Positions 15,232-25,395 are shown, counted from the stretch's first letter. The stretch is DNA of 41,663 nucleotides from Holophagae bacterium (GCA_030637505.1 DAOWGJ010000058.1:1-41663); one strand, 5' to 3'. Numbers and translations: made by a program. Notes: a model not told the origin generated them from the sequence alone.

Positions 15232-18200
15232 GCTTCCTGAGGATCATGCCTCGTCGATCGCTATTGGTACTGATATTCCTGGCCATCGCAGTGCGCCTGT
15301 TGACCCAGGCCTGGGATGCGGGAACGCCGCCATCTCCTCACCCCGATGAACGGCAAGTGGTCGCTGTGACCGAAGGATCGAGTGGGTGGTTTTCCGATCC
15401 TCAATTTTTTGCGTACGGCTCGCTGCATTTTCAGGCAGTTCGTGTCATGACTGCCGCCAAAGGGCACGAGATGAAGTGGAGTGGCTTGATCGCCGGAGGG
15501 CGAAGCCTGTCACTGGCGGCTTCAATCGGCGCCCTTATTTTGGGAATGTGGATGGCCTGGAGGGCCTGGGGTCTTCGGACAGCCCTGGTTTTCGGGTGGC
15601 TGGCGGCGTGGATCCCGCTGGATCAACAGCTGTCCCACTTCGCCACGGTCGAGGCCCACCACGCATTCTGGGTGGTGGCGGCGTTGGCGGCGATGTTCCA
15701 GATGGCGCGGTCGCCTCTCCCCCCATCCCCCTCTCAAACACCCTCTCCCCCTCTTGGATTGGGTATCGCCGGTCCGTGGTTGTGGGCTTCGGTCGCAGGA
15801 GCGGCGGTCGGGGCCTCCCTGGCGGTCAAGATCTCGTCGCTGGCCCTGATCCTGCCGCTCGCGCTGGCCATCGCCTGTGCCGTCGCCCGCTCGAAGAGAG
15901 GATCAACGGCCTTCCTGGTCCTCCCGGTGCTGGTGGGAGGGATGGTGGCGTTTGCCCTAGGGCAGCCGTGGGCTTTCGAGGGTGGTCGGCCGTGGTTGTT
16001 TCACTTCAACCCTGAGTTCCTCCGAGGGCTCAACGAGCAGATCGCCATGGTTTCGGGCGCTTCGAATTTGCCGTACGTTCGAGTTTATAAGCCGACGATG
16101 CCGGTGTTCTACTCCTTGCGGGAATTGGGCCTGTGGGCCCTGGGGCCGGCGTTGGCAGCGGCGGCCCTCTGGGGCGTCGTGATCGGCATCAGGGTGTTGA
16201 TACGTCGGTGGCGGAGATTTTTCCAGGGTCGTTTTTCGGACAGTTCGTTGCTCCTGTTGCTTCTGTTGGCATGGGTGATTCCGATGGCGATCAGGCTCAG
16301 TACGCTCGAGGTCAAGTTCCTTCGCTACTGGGCCCCGCTGATCGTTCCCTTGGCCCTGGTGGCGGCGTGGTTCTTGGCCAGGCTCACGGGTGTCCGAGGG
16401 CTGCGCCTCAGAGCAGCGGTCCTCGGATTGACGGCCGTTTGGGGCATCACCTATCTCTGGGCCTTTGTGGAGCCCCATCCCTTCGCGACGGCCGCGCCCT
16501 GGCTCCAGACGGTCGTCGACGACGAGGATGTCGTCGCCTGGGAGCATTGGGACGAACACCTCGGCAGGATCGGGGCCGAGGGCGTGACCCTCGAGAGCTA
16601 CAACCTGCCGGACGACGACGCCAAGGTCGCGGCATGGTGTGCCACCCTGGCCAAGGCAGACTGGGTTGTTCTGACCTCCAACAGGGTGCGGAGGACGGTC
16701 CTGGTCAACCCTGATCGGTATCCGAGAACTTCGAGGCTTTACCGCTTGCTCCTTGCCGGCGAGGCGGGGTTTGAGGTCGCGGCCACAGCCTCGAGAGCGC
16801 CTCGCCTGGCGGGTCTGAGGACGCCGGTCCAACGGGCGGACGAAAGTTTCGTCAACTACGAGTTCCCACGGGTGGTGGTGTTGCGCAGGATTGGGGAGAC
16901 CGACCCCATTCGTCTGGCCCAATTGAGCCTTCAACCCCAGAGTCACCTCGACGGTCTGAATGCTGCAGCCCTCGATCATCGTTTCGTCGAACCGGCGCGC
17001 GACATTCCTTCGAGGCCGACAGCGGCTCGTCAAATTCTTACAGTCGGGCTTTGGCTTGGCTTTTTCGTTCTGGGGGCCGCGGCTTGGTGGCTGTTACTTC
17101 TGCCGTGGCTGCGTGCCTGGCCGGACGCCGGGTTGGGGTTGGCCGTCACGACGGGATGGATCGTCCCGGCGTGGCTTGCGTGGTTTGGTTCTGAGGTCTT
17201 CAGCTTGTCCGTAGGGCCGGCTTCGGCAACCCTGATCACCGGCGCAGTGATTCTTGCCGCCGTGGCTGTGTCGGCCCGGCGCTGGGCCGAGGTGCGGCGC
17301 ATCGTCACCTCCAGAAACCAGGGTATGAGAGTCGTTGCTGCGGTCTTTGTCGGTTTTTTCACCTTTTTCCTGGTGGTGCGGCTCTTCAATCCGGCGATTC
17401 ACTGGGGCGAAAAGCCGATGGATTTTTCATTTTTCAACACTTTCGTCGGCGCCTCACAGTGGCCTCCAGGGGAGCCCTGGATGGCGGGGGAAGAGCTGCA
17501 TTATTACTATTTCGCAGACGTCTTGGCGGCTTTCCCAACGTTGGTTGTCGGTGCGGACTCCGCCGTTGCCTACAATCTGATGTGCGCGACCATACCGGCC
17601 CTGGCCGCGGCGCCCCTGGCGGCCTTCGGACTGATGGTGGCCCGGAGACGACGGCGACGTTGGTTTTTCCTGATGCCCTTCAGCGTTTTGTTGGTCGGTA
17701 ATCTCGCCTGGCCGTGGTTGCTGAATCTGGCGCGGGCCGGACGGTGGTTTGACCTGTGGTGGGCCACTTCGAGGGTCGTGCCGGGGTACGCCATCACCGA
17801 ATATCCGCTCTGGACGGCGCTCTTTGCCGACCTGCACGCACACTTCGTCGCCTTGCCGGTGATCATCGTCGCCGGCCTGTGGGCCTGGGTCGTCGTCCAG
17901 GTTTCCGACCGCCGTTGGGTTGGAGCGGCCCTTTTGTGTGGCCTGGTTGCGGCGGTATTGGCGGCGACCAACCCCTGGGATCTCCCGGTCTTTGCCCTGT
18001 CGCTGTTGCTTGCCGTAGTGGCCGTTGCCCCGAGGCCTGTCGAAGCCCTGGCTCGCTTGGGAGCGGCGGCGGCGTTCAGTGCCGTCGCGGCGGTACCCTT
18101 CCTGGTGGAATTGATGACCTGGCTCGGAGGCAGCGGAGGGGCTGGGGGGCGCCCCCTGGTGTTCGTGACGCCGGGGGACTTTGCGCCTTGGTGGGCGGTC

Positions 18201-19106
18201 CTCCGTCATTTTGGACTCTTCCTGGCGCCCCTGGCTGCAGCGGCGGTCATCCGGCCCCGGAAGGACCTGGCGATCACCGGAGCTCTCATGGCGGCGGGCG
18301 TGGCTCTCGGGCTGGCCTTTGGGTCGTCCGCTGCTGCAGTGGCCCTGGCGGCTGCGGCACTGTTTTTGACGATGGTGCGGTGGGCGCCTGACCGATGGCA
18401 GGCGACCGCATGGTCGCTCGCCGGTGCCGCGATGGTCCTCGTGGCCTTGGCCGAGCGATTGACCCTGATGGACCGCATGAACACGATTTTCAAGACCTAC
18501 AACGGCGCCTGGTTGCTGTTGGCGGTGGCGTTGGTGATTGTGCTCCTGCGGGCCCGAGGCCGAATGCTGCTCATGGCCTTGCCCGTATTCCTCGTGTTGG
18601 CGCCGGTCGCATTGGTCAATCTGCCGCTCGGGATCGCCCAGGGTTGGCTTCAGCCGCGAAAGGCGTCGCCGCGTCCGACCCTGGACGGAAGAGCCTTTCT
18701 CCGAAGTGATCCGGAGGATGCCTTTCTGATAAAAGCGCTCAACGGTGCCGCGCGCCCTGGTGAGGTGGTCGCAGAGGCTGCCGGGCCCAGCTACCGGCAG
18801 TTCACCAGGATCGCCATGCACACCGGGCTGCCGACCGTCGTCGGCTGGGAATGGCACTTGCGGCAGCGGGGTCAGAGTCTGAGGGCGATAGAGGACAGGG
18901 TCCATGATCTGGAGACAATCTACGCCGGGGCGGATGACGGGGAGAGGCGGAGGGCCCTGGATCGTTATGGTGTCGATTGGATTGTGCTCGGCGATCTTGA
19001 GCGAGAAACCTACGGTTTGGATGCAGTCGACCCGTTTGAGGGAATGGCCGGGGTTGTTCTCTGGGCTGATCAGGGATCGACGGTCCTCTATCGGGTAGTG
19101 CGGTAG
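15228..19106 (+). CDS. Giant membrane protein: GT-C glycosyltransferase-like half fused to DUF2298 (YYY) half
   Basis: The 1,292-residue protein starts at an ATG overlapping the ispA stop. The N-terminal half (about 1-580) has multiple hydrophobic helices and PHPDERQ (Asp40-Glu41) in the first loop, the acidic motif of the GT-C fold used by Pmt/ArnT-like enzymes that take sugars from polyprenyl phosphates. It ends in a soluble domain. The second half (about 600-1190) has the DUF2298 signature around FFNTFVGASQWPP and ELHYYYFADVL (HYYYF at 758-762), many helices, and a final soluble domain. DUF2298 proteins are large and uncharacterised, known from Chloroflexi, archaea and others. Its position after a polyprenyl synthase suggests lipid-linked sugar transfer at the cell envelope; this is inference. 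Confidence 0.82.
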   Translation: MSFLRIMPRRSLLVLIFLAIAVRLLTQAWDAGTPPSPHPDERQVVAVTEGSSGWFSDPQFFAYGSLHFQAVRVMTAAKGHEMKWSGLIAGGRSLSLAASIGALILGMWMAWRAWGLRTALVFGWLAAWIPLDQQLSHFATVEAHHAFWVVAALAAMFQMARSPLPPSPSQTPSPPLGLGIAGPWLWASVAGAAVGASLAVKISSLALILPLALAIACAVARSKRGSTAFLVLPVLVGGMVAFALGQPWAFEGGRPWLFHFNPEFLRGLNEQIAMVSGASNLPYVRVYKPTMPVFYSLRELGLWALGPALAAAALWGVVIGIRVLIRRWRRFFQGRFSDSSLLLLLLLAWVIPMAIRLSTLEVKFLRYWAPLIVPLALVAAWFLARLTGVRGLRLRAAVLGLTAVWGITYLWAFVEPHPFATAAPWLQTVVDDEDVVAWEHWDEHLGRIGAEGVTLESYNLPDDDAKVAAWCATLAKADWVVLTSNRVRRTVLVNPDRYPRTSRLYRLLLAGEAGFEVAATASRAPRLAGLRTPVQRADESFVNYEFPRVVVLRRIGETDPIRLAQLSLQPQSHLDGLNAAALDHRFVEPARDIPSRPTAARQILTVGLWLGFFVLGAAAWWLLLLPWLRAWPDAGLGLAVTTGWIVPAWLAWFGSEVFSLSVGPASATLITGAVILAAVAVSARRWAEVRRIVTSRNQGMRVVAAVFVGFFTFFLVVRLFNPAIHWGEKPMDFSFFNTFVGASQWPPGEPWMAGEELHYYYFADVLAAFPTLVVGADSAVAYNLMCATIPALAAAPLAAFGLMVARRRRRRWFFLMPFSVLLVGNLAWPWLLNLARAGRWFDLWWATSRVVPGYAITEYPLWTALFADLHAHFVALPVIIVAGLWAWVVVQVSDRRWVGAALLCGLVAAVLAATNPWDLPVFALSLLLAVVAVAPRPVEALARLGAAAAFSAVAAVPFLVELMTWLGGSGGAGGRPLVFVTPGDFAPWWAVLRHFGLFLAPLAAAAVIRPRKDLAITGALMAAGVALGLAFGSSAAAVALAAAALFLTMVRWAPDRWQATAWSLAGAAMVLVALAERLTLMDRMNTIFKTYNGAWLLLAVALVIVLLRARGRMLLMALPVFLVLAPVALVNLPLGIAQGWLQPRKASPRPTLDGRAFLRSDPEDAFLIKALNGAARPGEVVAEAAGPSYRQFTRIAMHTGLPTVVGWEWHLRQRGQSLRAIEDRVHDLETIYAGADDGERRRALDRYGVDWIVLGDLERETYGLDAVDPFEGMAGVVLWADQGSTVLYRVVR

Positions 19107-19228
19107 GAGCTTTCAGGACGCCTTGAAAGAACCCGTGCGCTGTTTCCGGCGAGGTGGGCCGTTGATCAGTCTTGAGTTTTCGGTTAACCTCAGGGGAACA
19201 ACCCGCCGGTATTGGAAAAGGAGCCTCC

Positions 19229-21019
19229 ATGGAGATCAAAGACTTCCGAAACGTCTACCACATGTTGAGCGAAACGGTTGATCGGTGGGGTGATCAGGAT
19301 GCCTATCGATGGATTCTCGACTCCAAAGAGACAGAGTCGGTGACCTGGGAAGAGTTTCGCGATCAGGCGCGACGGGTCGGCAAGAGCCTGATGGCGCTCG
19401 GACTCGAAAAGGGTGACAAGGCCAACATCCTGAGCTACACCCGTTATCGCTGGGTCTTGACCGATGTCGGATGTGCTTCGATCGGTTCCTGTGCCGTTGG
19501 CATTTACCAGTCGCTCCTGGGCGAGGATGTCAAGTACATCATCAATCACTCGGAGGCCGTCCTGGTCTTTGCCGAGGATGAGGCTCAGTTGGAGAAACTG
19601 CTGGAGATCCGGGAAGAGATCCCGGCTGTTCGTAAAGTCATCCTATTCTCCGGAGAGGCGCCGAATAACGACTGGGTCATGACCTATGACGAGTTCCTCG
19701 AGCTGGGAGTCGATATCTCCAACGAGGCGTTGGAGGCAAGAATCGACGCGGTTGGCCCTGAAGATGTTGCCACGATCGTCTACACCTCGGGCACGACCGG
19801 GATCCCCAAGGGCGCCGTTTTGACTCACGACAATCTCACCTTTACGCCGCAGTCGGTCTATGGATCGACCCAGATTCTGGAGGGTGATGAAACGTTGCTC
19901 TTTTTGCCGTTGGCCCACATCTTCGCTCGAACTTTGGTCTTCAGTGCGTTGGTCGGCGGATCAACGACGACCTTCGCCCGAAGCATGGAAACGATCATCG
20001 AGGACTTCCAGATAGTGCGTCCCCACTGGTTTCCCAGCGTGCCGCGGGTCTACGAGAAGGTCTATTCGAAGATTATTTCGGGGGCAGAGGCCAAAGGCGG
20101 CGCAGCCCTGGCGATCTTCAACTGGGCCCGCTCGGTCGGCGATCGGGTCAGTGATTGCAAACTGGCGCATCAGCCCATCCCCTTCTTGCTGGGCCTTCAA
20201 TACGGCTTGGCCACCAAATTGGTTTTCTCAAAGGTCCAGGCGGCCCTCGGCGGCCGGGTTCGGTGGTGCATCAGCGGCGCCGCACCGCTCAATGCCTCGA
20301 TTGCCAAGTTCTTCCACGCCGCGGGGATCTTGATTGTCGAAGGCATCGGCATGACCGAGAACACCTCCTTCACCAACCTCAACCGCCACGACAATTACCG
20401 CTTCGGCTGGGTCGGGCTTCCCGGGCCCGGGATCGAACAGAAGGTTGCCGAGGACGGCGAGGTGCTCTACCGGGGCCGGAACATCATGAGGGAGTACTAC
20501 AAGATGCCGGCCGAGACCGCCGAAACCCTGAGCTCTGATGGCTGGCAGCACACCGGGGACCTTGGGGAAATCGACGAGGAGAATTTCTTGAGGATCACCG
20601 GCCGCAAGAAGGATCTGATCATCACCGCCGGCGGCAAGAATATTGCGCCGTCGGCTATCGAAGGGTTGATTGCGACATCGAAATACATCAACCAGATCTG
20701 TGCCATCGGCGACCGGAAACCGTGCCTGGTGGCGTTGATTACCGTCGATGCCGACAACATCCGGGCCTTTGCCGAGGAACAGGGCATTGAAGGCGGTGAT
20801 CTCGCCCAGCTGATGGCCGACGAGAGAATCATCACCCTGATTGACGGTGAACTCCAGGCAAAGAATGCCGAACTGGCATCATACGAGACGATCAAGGAGT
20901 TTCGCCTGGTCGACGAGTTCACCATCGAAAACGGTCTTCTGACGCCGACCATGAAGGTCAAACGCAACATCGCGATGGAGCGGTACGAAGATCTGATCGA
21001 GGGGATGTACGGAGAATAG
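19229..21019 (+). CDS. Long-chain fatty acid-CoA ligase (AMP-forming)
   Basis: The 596-residue enzyme starts at an ATG preceded by AAAAGGAG. It carries the AMP-binding P-loop YTSGTTGIPKG (185-195), the GIGMTENTSF acyl-adenylate region, DGWQHTGDLG and the hinge GRKKDLIITAGGKNIAP. Length and motifs fit the FadD15/long-chain group (PF00501 with no separate C-terminal domain reduction). It activates fatty acids through acyl-AMP to acyl-CoA at the inner membrane face. It is separated by 122 bases from the gene before and is followed directly by an AGCTGWY repeat array starting at its stop codon. Confidence 0.92.
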   Translation: MEIKDFRNVYHMLSETVDRWGDQDAYRWILDSKETESVTWEEFRDQARRVGKSLMALGLEKGDKANILSYTRYRWVLTDVGCASIGSCAVGIYQSLLGEDVKYIINHSEAVLVFAEDEAQLEKLLEIREEIPAVRKVILFSGEAPNNDWVMTYDEFLELGVDISNEALEARIDAVGPEDVATIVYTSGTTGIPKGAVLTHDNLTFTPQSVYGSTQILEGDETLLFLPLAHIFARTLVFSALVGGSTTTFARSMETIIEDFQIVRPHWFPSVPRVYEKVYSKIISGAEAKGGAALAIFNWARSVGDRVSDCKLAHQPIPFLLGLQYGLATKLVFSKVQAALGGRVRWCISGAAPLNASIAKFFHAAGILIVEGIGMTENTSFTNLNRHDNYRFGWVGLPGPGIEQKVAEDGEVLYRGRNIMREYYKMPAETAETLSSDGWQHTGDLGEIDEENFLRITGRKKDLIITAGGKNIAPSAIEGLIATSKYINQICAIGDRKPCLVALITVDADNIRAFAEEQGIEGGDLAQLMADERIITLIDGELQAKNAELASYETIKEFRLVDEFTIENGLLTPTMKVKRNIAMERYEDLIEGMYGE

Positions 21020-21050
21020 CTCACAGCTCTCAGCTGTCAGCTGTCAGAAC
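21017..21050. repeat. AGCTGWY-type degenerate heptamer array at the ligase stop codon
   Basis: The stop TAG is followed without a break by TAGCTCACAGCTCTC, AGCTGTC, AGCTGTC and AGA. Similar arrays lie at 28419, 29224, 33101, 35551, 38647 and 40189. The remaining bases of the 227-base gap to the kinase gene show no other clear feature. Confidence 0.6.
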
Positions 21051-21246
21051 GCGCATCGTTGTGATCGACCTGACTGCTCAAACGGGAGACTCAGGAGTCC
21101 TTGGCCTCAACAGTGTTCTTCGAAATGACACCGGAGGTTCGTAACATTCCTGTTGTGTTCGATGGACCCAACTCTCTCCAGTTTGGTTACACTGGGAGAC
21201 GACGCTGATCTCGAGCAGATTTCAGCCACAGGGAGGGATTGTCGGC

Positions 21247-23619
21247 GTGATCCAGGGAGACAGCTCGAACGGGACTTCGGTTGGTGCGTCCTGTTTGTAT
21301 TCACGGCTTCCGGTCCGGATTCGGCCGGAGTGGACGAATGTCCTCCTCGGTGGTGATCACCGTTTAACGGTGCGATTGATCGGCGAGCAGATCCTTTATA
21401 CCCGACCGACCGGGTTTGTCCGCGAGGCATCAAATCGGGCGATCACCGACCAGATTGAAGAGTTGGTCAGAACTAACGTGCCCGCCAACCTTCCGTTCGT
21501 CTGGATCTCGGACTACTCAGGGTTGTCTGGGACTACAGTGGCGGCCCGCAAACTCTTTGCTTCGACGATCTCTGGGTGGCCGCGACTTCGGGGCCTGATT
21601 CTCTTCGGGTTGAGTCCCTTCTTCTCCGCGACGGTTCGGCTGGGAATCAGGCTCAAGGTTGTGACCTTTCCAGTTCACATCGTTGGGTTCTATCAAGAGG
21701 CGATCGAGGTGGCGATGTCCATCCTCCGGTCCTTGCCGGCCGACGAACGGCCTTTGCCGATCCCATCGACGGTCCTGACGGACCCCGGATGGGAATTGGA
21801 ACTGGACGGCTATTCGATCAGGTTCGAGGTTCTCAACTCATCGGTCGTGCATTCTGTACAGGAGGGACGGATCAGGGAGGAACACCTTGATCCGATCTTC
21901 GAGTTGCGCGACACGGTCATTCGGGAATCCGGCCTCAAGGGCAAGCCGTTTTCCATCCTTGCCGGGTTGGGAAACGTCGAGAAATCCAGCCACGCGGGGC
22001 GGCTTGGGTACGTTCGCCGCATGACGCGGTGGTACCACGAGAACCCGTTTGACGTCGAGGTCTTCTATGGATTGAATCCTCTGATGAAGACGGTGATCAA
22101 GGTTTCGGCAGCCCTGGCCCCGTTCAAGGTTCACGTGGCAAAGACCTTCGAGGAGGGACTGGATTACATCGAAGGCCTCGTCTCAGCCGACACGGGCAGA
22201 GGCTCCATTGCCCTTCCAGGGCAGCAGGCAACGACGCAGCCGGATATGGGAGTGCCACCAGAGAAAATCAATGAACTCCTGAAAGTGCTCGGGGCCATTA
22301 CCTGGGGCACGGGTGACGACATCAACTTTGACGATGTCGACCCCTGCGATCCGCTGGCGCCTGTGTACGAGGCCATCAATCTTGTCAAGACCGAGATCGA
22401 CGAACTTCTCGCTCAACAGGAACGAGACGCCATCGAGCGCCACAGGCTCCAGGAGCGATTGGCGAGGTCGGAGAAGATGGAAGCAGTTGGTCTGTTTGCG
22501 GGCGGGGTGGCCCACGACCTCAACAACATTCTGTCCGGCATCGTCAGCTACCCTGAACTGCTGCTGATGGACGAGACCTTGAGTCCCAAAACGCGCCGAG
22601 CGATCGAAACCATCAAGAAGAGTGGTGATCAAGCGGCGGCAGTCGTCAAGGACCTGATGGCGGTTTCTCGGGGCGTCGCCACCAAGACTCAGCCGGTCTC
22701 TCTCAGCGTTGTCGTCAGGGAGTATCTGAGTTCTCCTGATTTTTTTGCAATGTCGTCGAATCACCCAAATGTCGCAATCGACGCGGCCCTGAATGAGAGA
22801 CCTCATTTGGTTTCCGGTTCACCGGTGCATCTTCGGCAGGTCGTCGCGAATTTGGTAACCAACGCCTTCGAGAGTTTCGGGCAGGAGACGACCGGGGGGC
22901 GAGTCGATATCGAGTCCTTCCTGCGGCAAGGGCATGCTGGGCAGCCCGCAGGTCCAGATGGGGCGCCGGATGGGGACTGTGTGGTCTTGAGGGTAGTGGA
23001 CAACGGTCCGGGAATCGACCCAGAGCACCGGAATCGGATCTTCGAACCCTTCTTCACCAAGAAGATCGTGGGCAGGACCGGGACCGGCCTGGGCCTGACC
23101 GTTGTCTGGACCACCGTCCAGAACCATGACGGGTTCATCGACGTGGTCTCAGGCGAGCAGGGAACGTCATTTGACCTTTATTTTCCCGTCACGACCGACC
23201 CTCCTCTCGAGAGAAATGGAAGTGTGTCTCTGGAGGAGCTTCGCGGTACTGGGCAGCGGATCCTGATAGTGGATGATGTTGCGGTACAGAGGGAGATAGC
23301 CTGGGCGTTGCTGGCGCGGCTGGGCTATGAGGTTGCTTCGGTTTCCAGCGGAGAAGAGGCCATCGAGAGGCTCCGGCACGAGGCGTTTGATGTCCTCCTT
23401 CTGGATATGTTGATGGAGCCCGGAATCAACGGTCGAGAGACCTACCAGACGATTCTGGGGTTCCGTCCGGGCCAGAAGGCAGTTATTGCCAGCGGCTTTT
23501 CCCAGGATGAAGAAGTCCGGAAGGCTCGATCCCTTGGTGACTGTGCATTTATCGCCAAACCGTATTCGTTGGAGGAGATCGGAGTTGCTCTTCGGGATGT
23601 GTTGGAAGTTGAAGTGTGA
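21247..23619 (+). CDS. Hybrid histidine kinase with duplicated N-terminal module and C-terminal receiver
   Basis: The 790-residue protein starts at GTG with GGAGGG upstream. Residues 36-160 and 188-310 look like two copies of one alpha/beta module; both end in a strand-turn-helix of the form FGLSPFFSATVRLG...VHIVGFYQEAIEVA versus YGLNPLMKTVIKVS...VHVAKTFEEGLDYI. A linker helix leads to the kinase: H box VAHDLNNILSG (His423), N box LRQVVANLVTNAFES, G1 DNGPGIDPEHRNRIFEPFFTKK and G2 GTGLGLTVV. A receiver domain fills 672-790 with acceptor Asp720 and Lys771. No membrane helix is seen, so it senses a cytoplasmic signal. The 10-base gap to the M1 peptidase suggests co-transcription. Its partner is not in the window. 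Confidence 0.88.
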   Translation: MIQGDSSNGTSVGASCLYSRLPVRIRPEWTNVLLGGDHRLTVRLIGEQILYTRPTGFVREASNRAITDQIEELVRTNVPANLPFVWISDYSGLSGTTVAARKLFASTISGWPRLRGLILFGLSPFFSATVRLGIRLKVVTFPVHIVGFYQEAIEVAMSILRSLPADERPLPIPSTVLTDPGWELELDGYSIRFEVLNSSVVHSVQEGRIREEHLDPIFELRDTVIRESGLKGKPFSILAGLGNVEKSSHAGRLGYVRRMTRWYHENPFDVEVFYGLNPLMKTVIKVSAALAPFKVHVAKTFEEGLDYIEGLVSADTGRGSIALPGQQATTQPDMGVPPEKINELLKVLGAITWGTGDDINFDDVDPCDPLAPVYEAINLVKTEIDELLAQQERDAIERHRLQERLARSEKMEAVGLFAGGVAHDLNNILSGIVSYPELLLMDETLSPKTRRAIETIKKSGDQAAAVVKDLMAVSRGVATKTQPVSLSVVVREYLSSPDFFAMSSNHPNVAIDAALNERPHLVSGSPVHLRQVVANLVTNAFESFGQETTGGRVDIESFLRQGHAGQPAGPDGAPDGDCVVLRVVDNGPGIDPEHRNRIFEPFFTKKIVGRTGTGLGLTVVWTTVQNHDGFIDVVSGEQGTSFDLYFPVTTDPPLERNGSVSLEELRGTGQRILIVDDVAVQREIAWALLARLGYEVASVSSGEEAIERLRHEAFDVLLLDMLMEPGINGRETYQTILGFRPGQKAVIASGFSQDEEVRKARSLGDCAFIAKPYSLEEIGVALRDVLEVEV

Positions 23620-23629
23620 AGGGTGAAGG

Positions 23630-25285
23630 ATGAAGATCAAGTTTCCTCGTTGGTTGAAGATATTTTCGGTAATTTCCGTGATTCTCGTTCTGCTGATCGG
23701 TGTCGCCCTGCTCGGTATTGGTTGGTACGTCAAGAACCAGATGCTGGACTCCGGCGGTCCGTTGTCTCCAACCATGGCAGGGTACGACGTGCGGCACTAC
23801 CGAATCGACGTCGGGGTGAATCCTGAGTCGAAGACGATCAACGGCCGGACGACCGCTACGGTTGAAACGGTGGCGCCGTTGGCCCTGTTTGAAATCAATC
23901 TCGATGACCACTTGGAGGTGGCCGAGATCGATGTCGATGGGGTGGTTGCCGAGTTCGAGCACGACGACGGTCTCATCAGGGTTTCGCTGGTCCCGTCTTG
24001 GGGCGCCCACGAACGCCACAGGGTGCAGATCACGTACGGAGGCAAACCGAAAGTGGCCCTGAAACCTCCGTGGATCGATGGTTTCGTATGGTCCGAGACA
24101 CCGTCGGGTGCTCCGTGGATCGGCGTCACCGGTCAGGGAGACGGAGGTGACAATTGGTGGCCGTGCAAGGACCACCCTTCGGATGAGCCGGACGAGGGCA
24201 TCGATATCACGCTGACCGTACCCGATGACCTGGTCGGGCTCTCGAATGGTAGAAAGGTGGCCGAGAGGGATAACAGTGACGGCACGATCACGACCGAGTG
24301 GCATGTCTCCTATCCGATCAACAACTATCTGGTGACGCTGAACATCGCGCCCTATGTGCCGATCGAAGAGCCCTACCACGGTGTCGACGGAACCCTCGAA
24401 GAGACCCTGATCTTCTGGTCCCTGCCCGAGAATGTCGAGGAGGCTCGCATCATGTGGCGCCAGATGCCGCGGATTCTTGAGGTGTTTGGGAAATATTTCG
24501 GCGAGTATCCCTTCTTCGAGGACAAGTTCTGGGTCGCCCACGCGCCCTACCTCGGAATGGAGCATCAGACCCTCGTGGCCTATGGAGATCAGTTCAAAGA
24601 CAACGACTACGCCTTCGACTCGCTCTTGTTGCACGAGGTTGCGCATGAGTGGTGGGGCAACAAGGTGACGGCGAAGGACTGGGCGGACTTCTGGCTGCAC
24701 GAGGGGTTCGCGGTCTACGCCGAGGCTCTTTATGTGCTCGACACACTGGGGGAACAGCGGTATTTGGACTACATGGCGATGGTGCGCAGCCGAATTCACA
24801 ACCGCACGCCGATCGTTCAGGGCGACGATCTGACCTCGGCCGGGGCCTACACCGGAGACATTTACCCCAAGGGCGCCTGGGTCTTGCACATGCTGCGGTG
24901 GCTTCTCGGAGACGACGATTTCTTCGAGGTTGTGTGGCGGTTCGCCAACGATGAGGAATTTGCATACGGTTTCGTGGAGACCGAGGATCTCATCGCCCTG
25001 GTCGCCGAGGTTTCGGGCAGGGATGACCTGGACTGGTTCTGGAACGCATACGTCTTCAGCGCGAAACTGCCCCGGTGGTCCATCAGCCGAGAGACCAGGC
25101 CGGATGGTGATCTGGTCCAGCTGTCGTGGAAAGAAATGGGCTTCGAAATGCCTCTGCCGATCAGGGTGGGGGAAGAAATCCGCCGAGTGGAGATGCCGGG
25201 CGGCACGGCCGAGTTCGTTTTGGTCCCGGGCCAACCGGTCGAGGTGGATCCGGAGGGGTGGGTCCTGGCGGTTGGTGGGCAGTAA
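23630..25285 (+). CDS. M1-family zinc metallopeptidase (aminopeptidase N-like), membrane-anchored
   Basis: The 551-residue protein has one N-terminal hydrophobic helix (12-34) without a cleavage site, so it is probably anchored with its catalytic domain outside. The catalytic core has HEVAH (335-339) and the third zinc ligand Glu358 in LHEGFA, 18 residues on. The exopeptidase motif normally written GxMEN is here LGMEHQ (309-313). The beta-rich N-terminal domain (45-245) is present; the long C-terminal ERAP-like helical domain is absent, giving a short M1 protein, ending in a small beta domain. It would remove N-terminal residues from peptides. It begins ten bases after the kinase gene. Confidence 0.9.
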   Translation: MKIKFPRWLKIFSVISVILVLLIGVALLGIGWYVKNQMLDSGGPLSPTMAGYDVRHYRIDVGVNPESKTINGRTTATVETVAPLALFEINLDDHLEVAEIDVDGVVAEFEHDDGLIRVSLVPSWGAHERHRVQITYGGKPKVALKPPWIDGFVWSETPSGAPWIGVTGQGDGGDNWWPCKDHPSDEPDEGIDITLTVPDDLVGLSNGRKVAERDNSDGTITTEWHVSYPINNYLVTLNIAPYVPIEEPYHGVDGTLEETLIFWSLPENVEEARIMWRQMPRILEVFGKYFGEYPFFEDKFWVAHAPYLGMEHQTLVAYGDQFKDNDYAFDSLLLHEVAHEWWGNKVTAKDWADFWLHEGFAVYAEALYVLDTLGEQRYLDYMAMVRSRIHNRTPIVQGDDLTSAGAYTGDIYPKGAWVLHMLRWLLGDDDFFEVVWRFANDEEFAYGFVETEDLIALVAEVSGRDDLDWFWNAYVFSAKLPRWSISRETRPDGDLVQLSWKEMGFEMPLPIRVGEEIRRVEMPGGTAEFVLVPGQPVEVDPEGWVLAVGGQ

Positions 25286-25304
25286 GGAAGGCCCTGATCC
25301 TGCC

Positions 25305-25385
25305 GGCTGACGCTGAACCTGATCGCTGTCGCTGCCATCTGACGCGGACGCCGTCGCCGTCGCTAACGCTGATCCGGACGCTGTT
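25305..25385. repeat. Degenerate CGCTGA-type hexamer array, copy 2
   Basis: About thirteen hexamer-like units (GGCTGA, CGCTGA, ACCTGA, CGCTGT, CGCTGC, CGCGGA, CGCCGT twice, CGCTAA, CGCTGA, TCCGGA, CGCTGT) follow the peptidase stop by 20 bases and lead into structured element copy 2, as the shorter array does before copy 1. Confidence 0.6.
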
Positions 25386-25395
25386 TTCGCCAACC

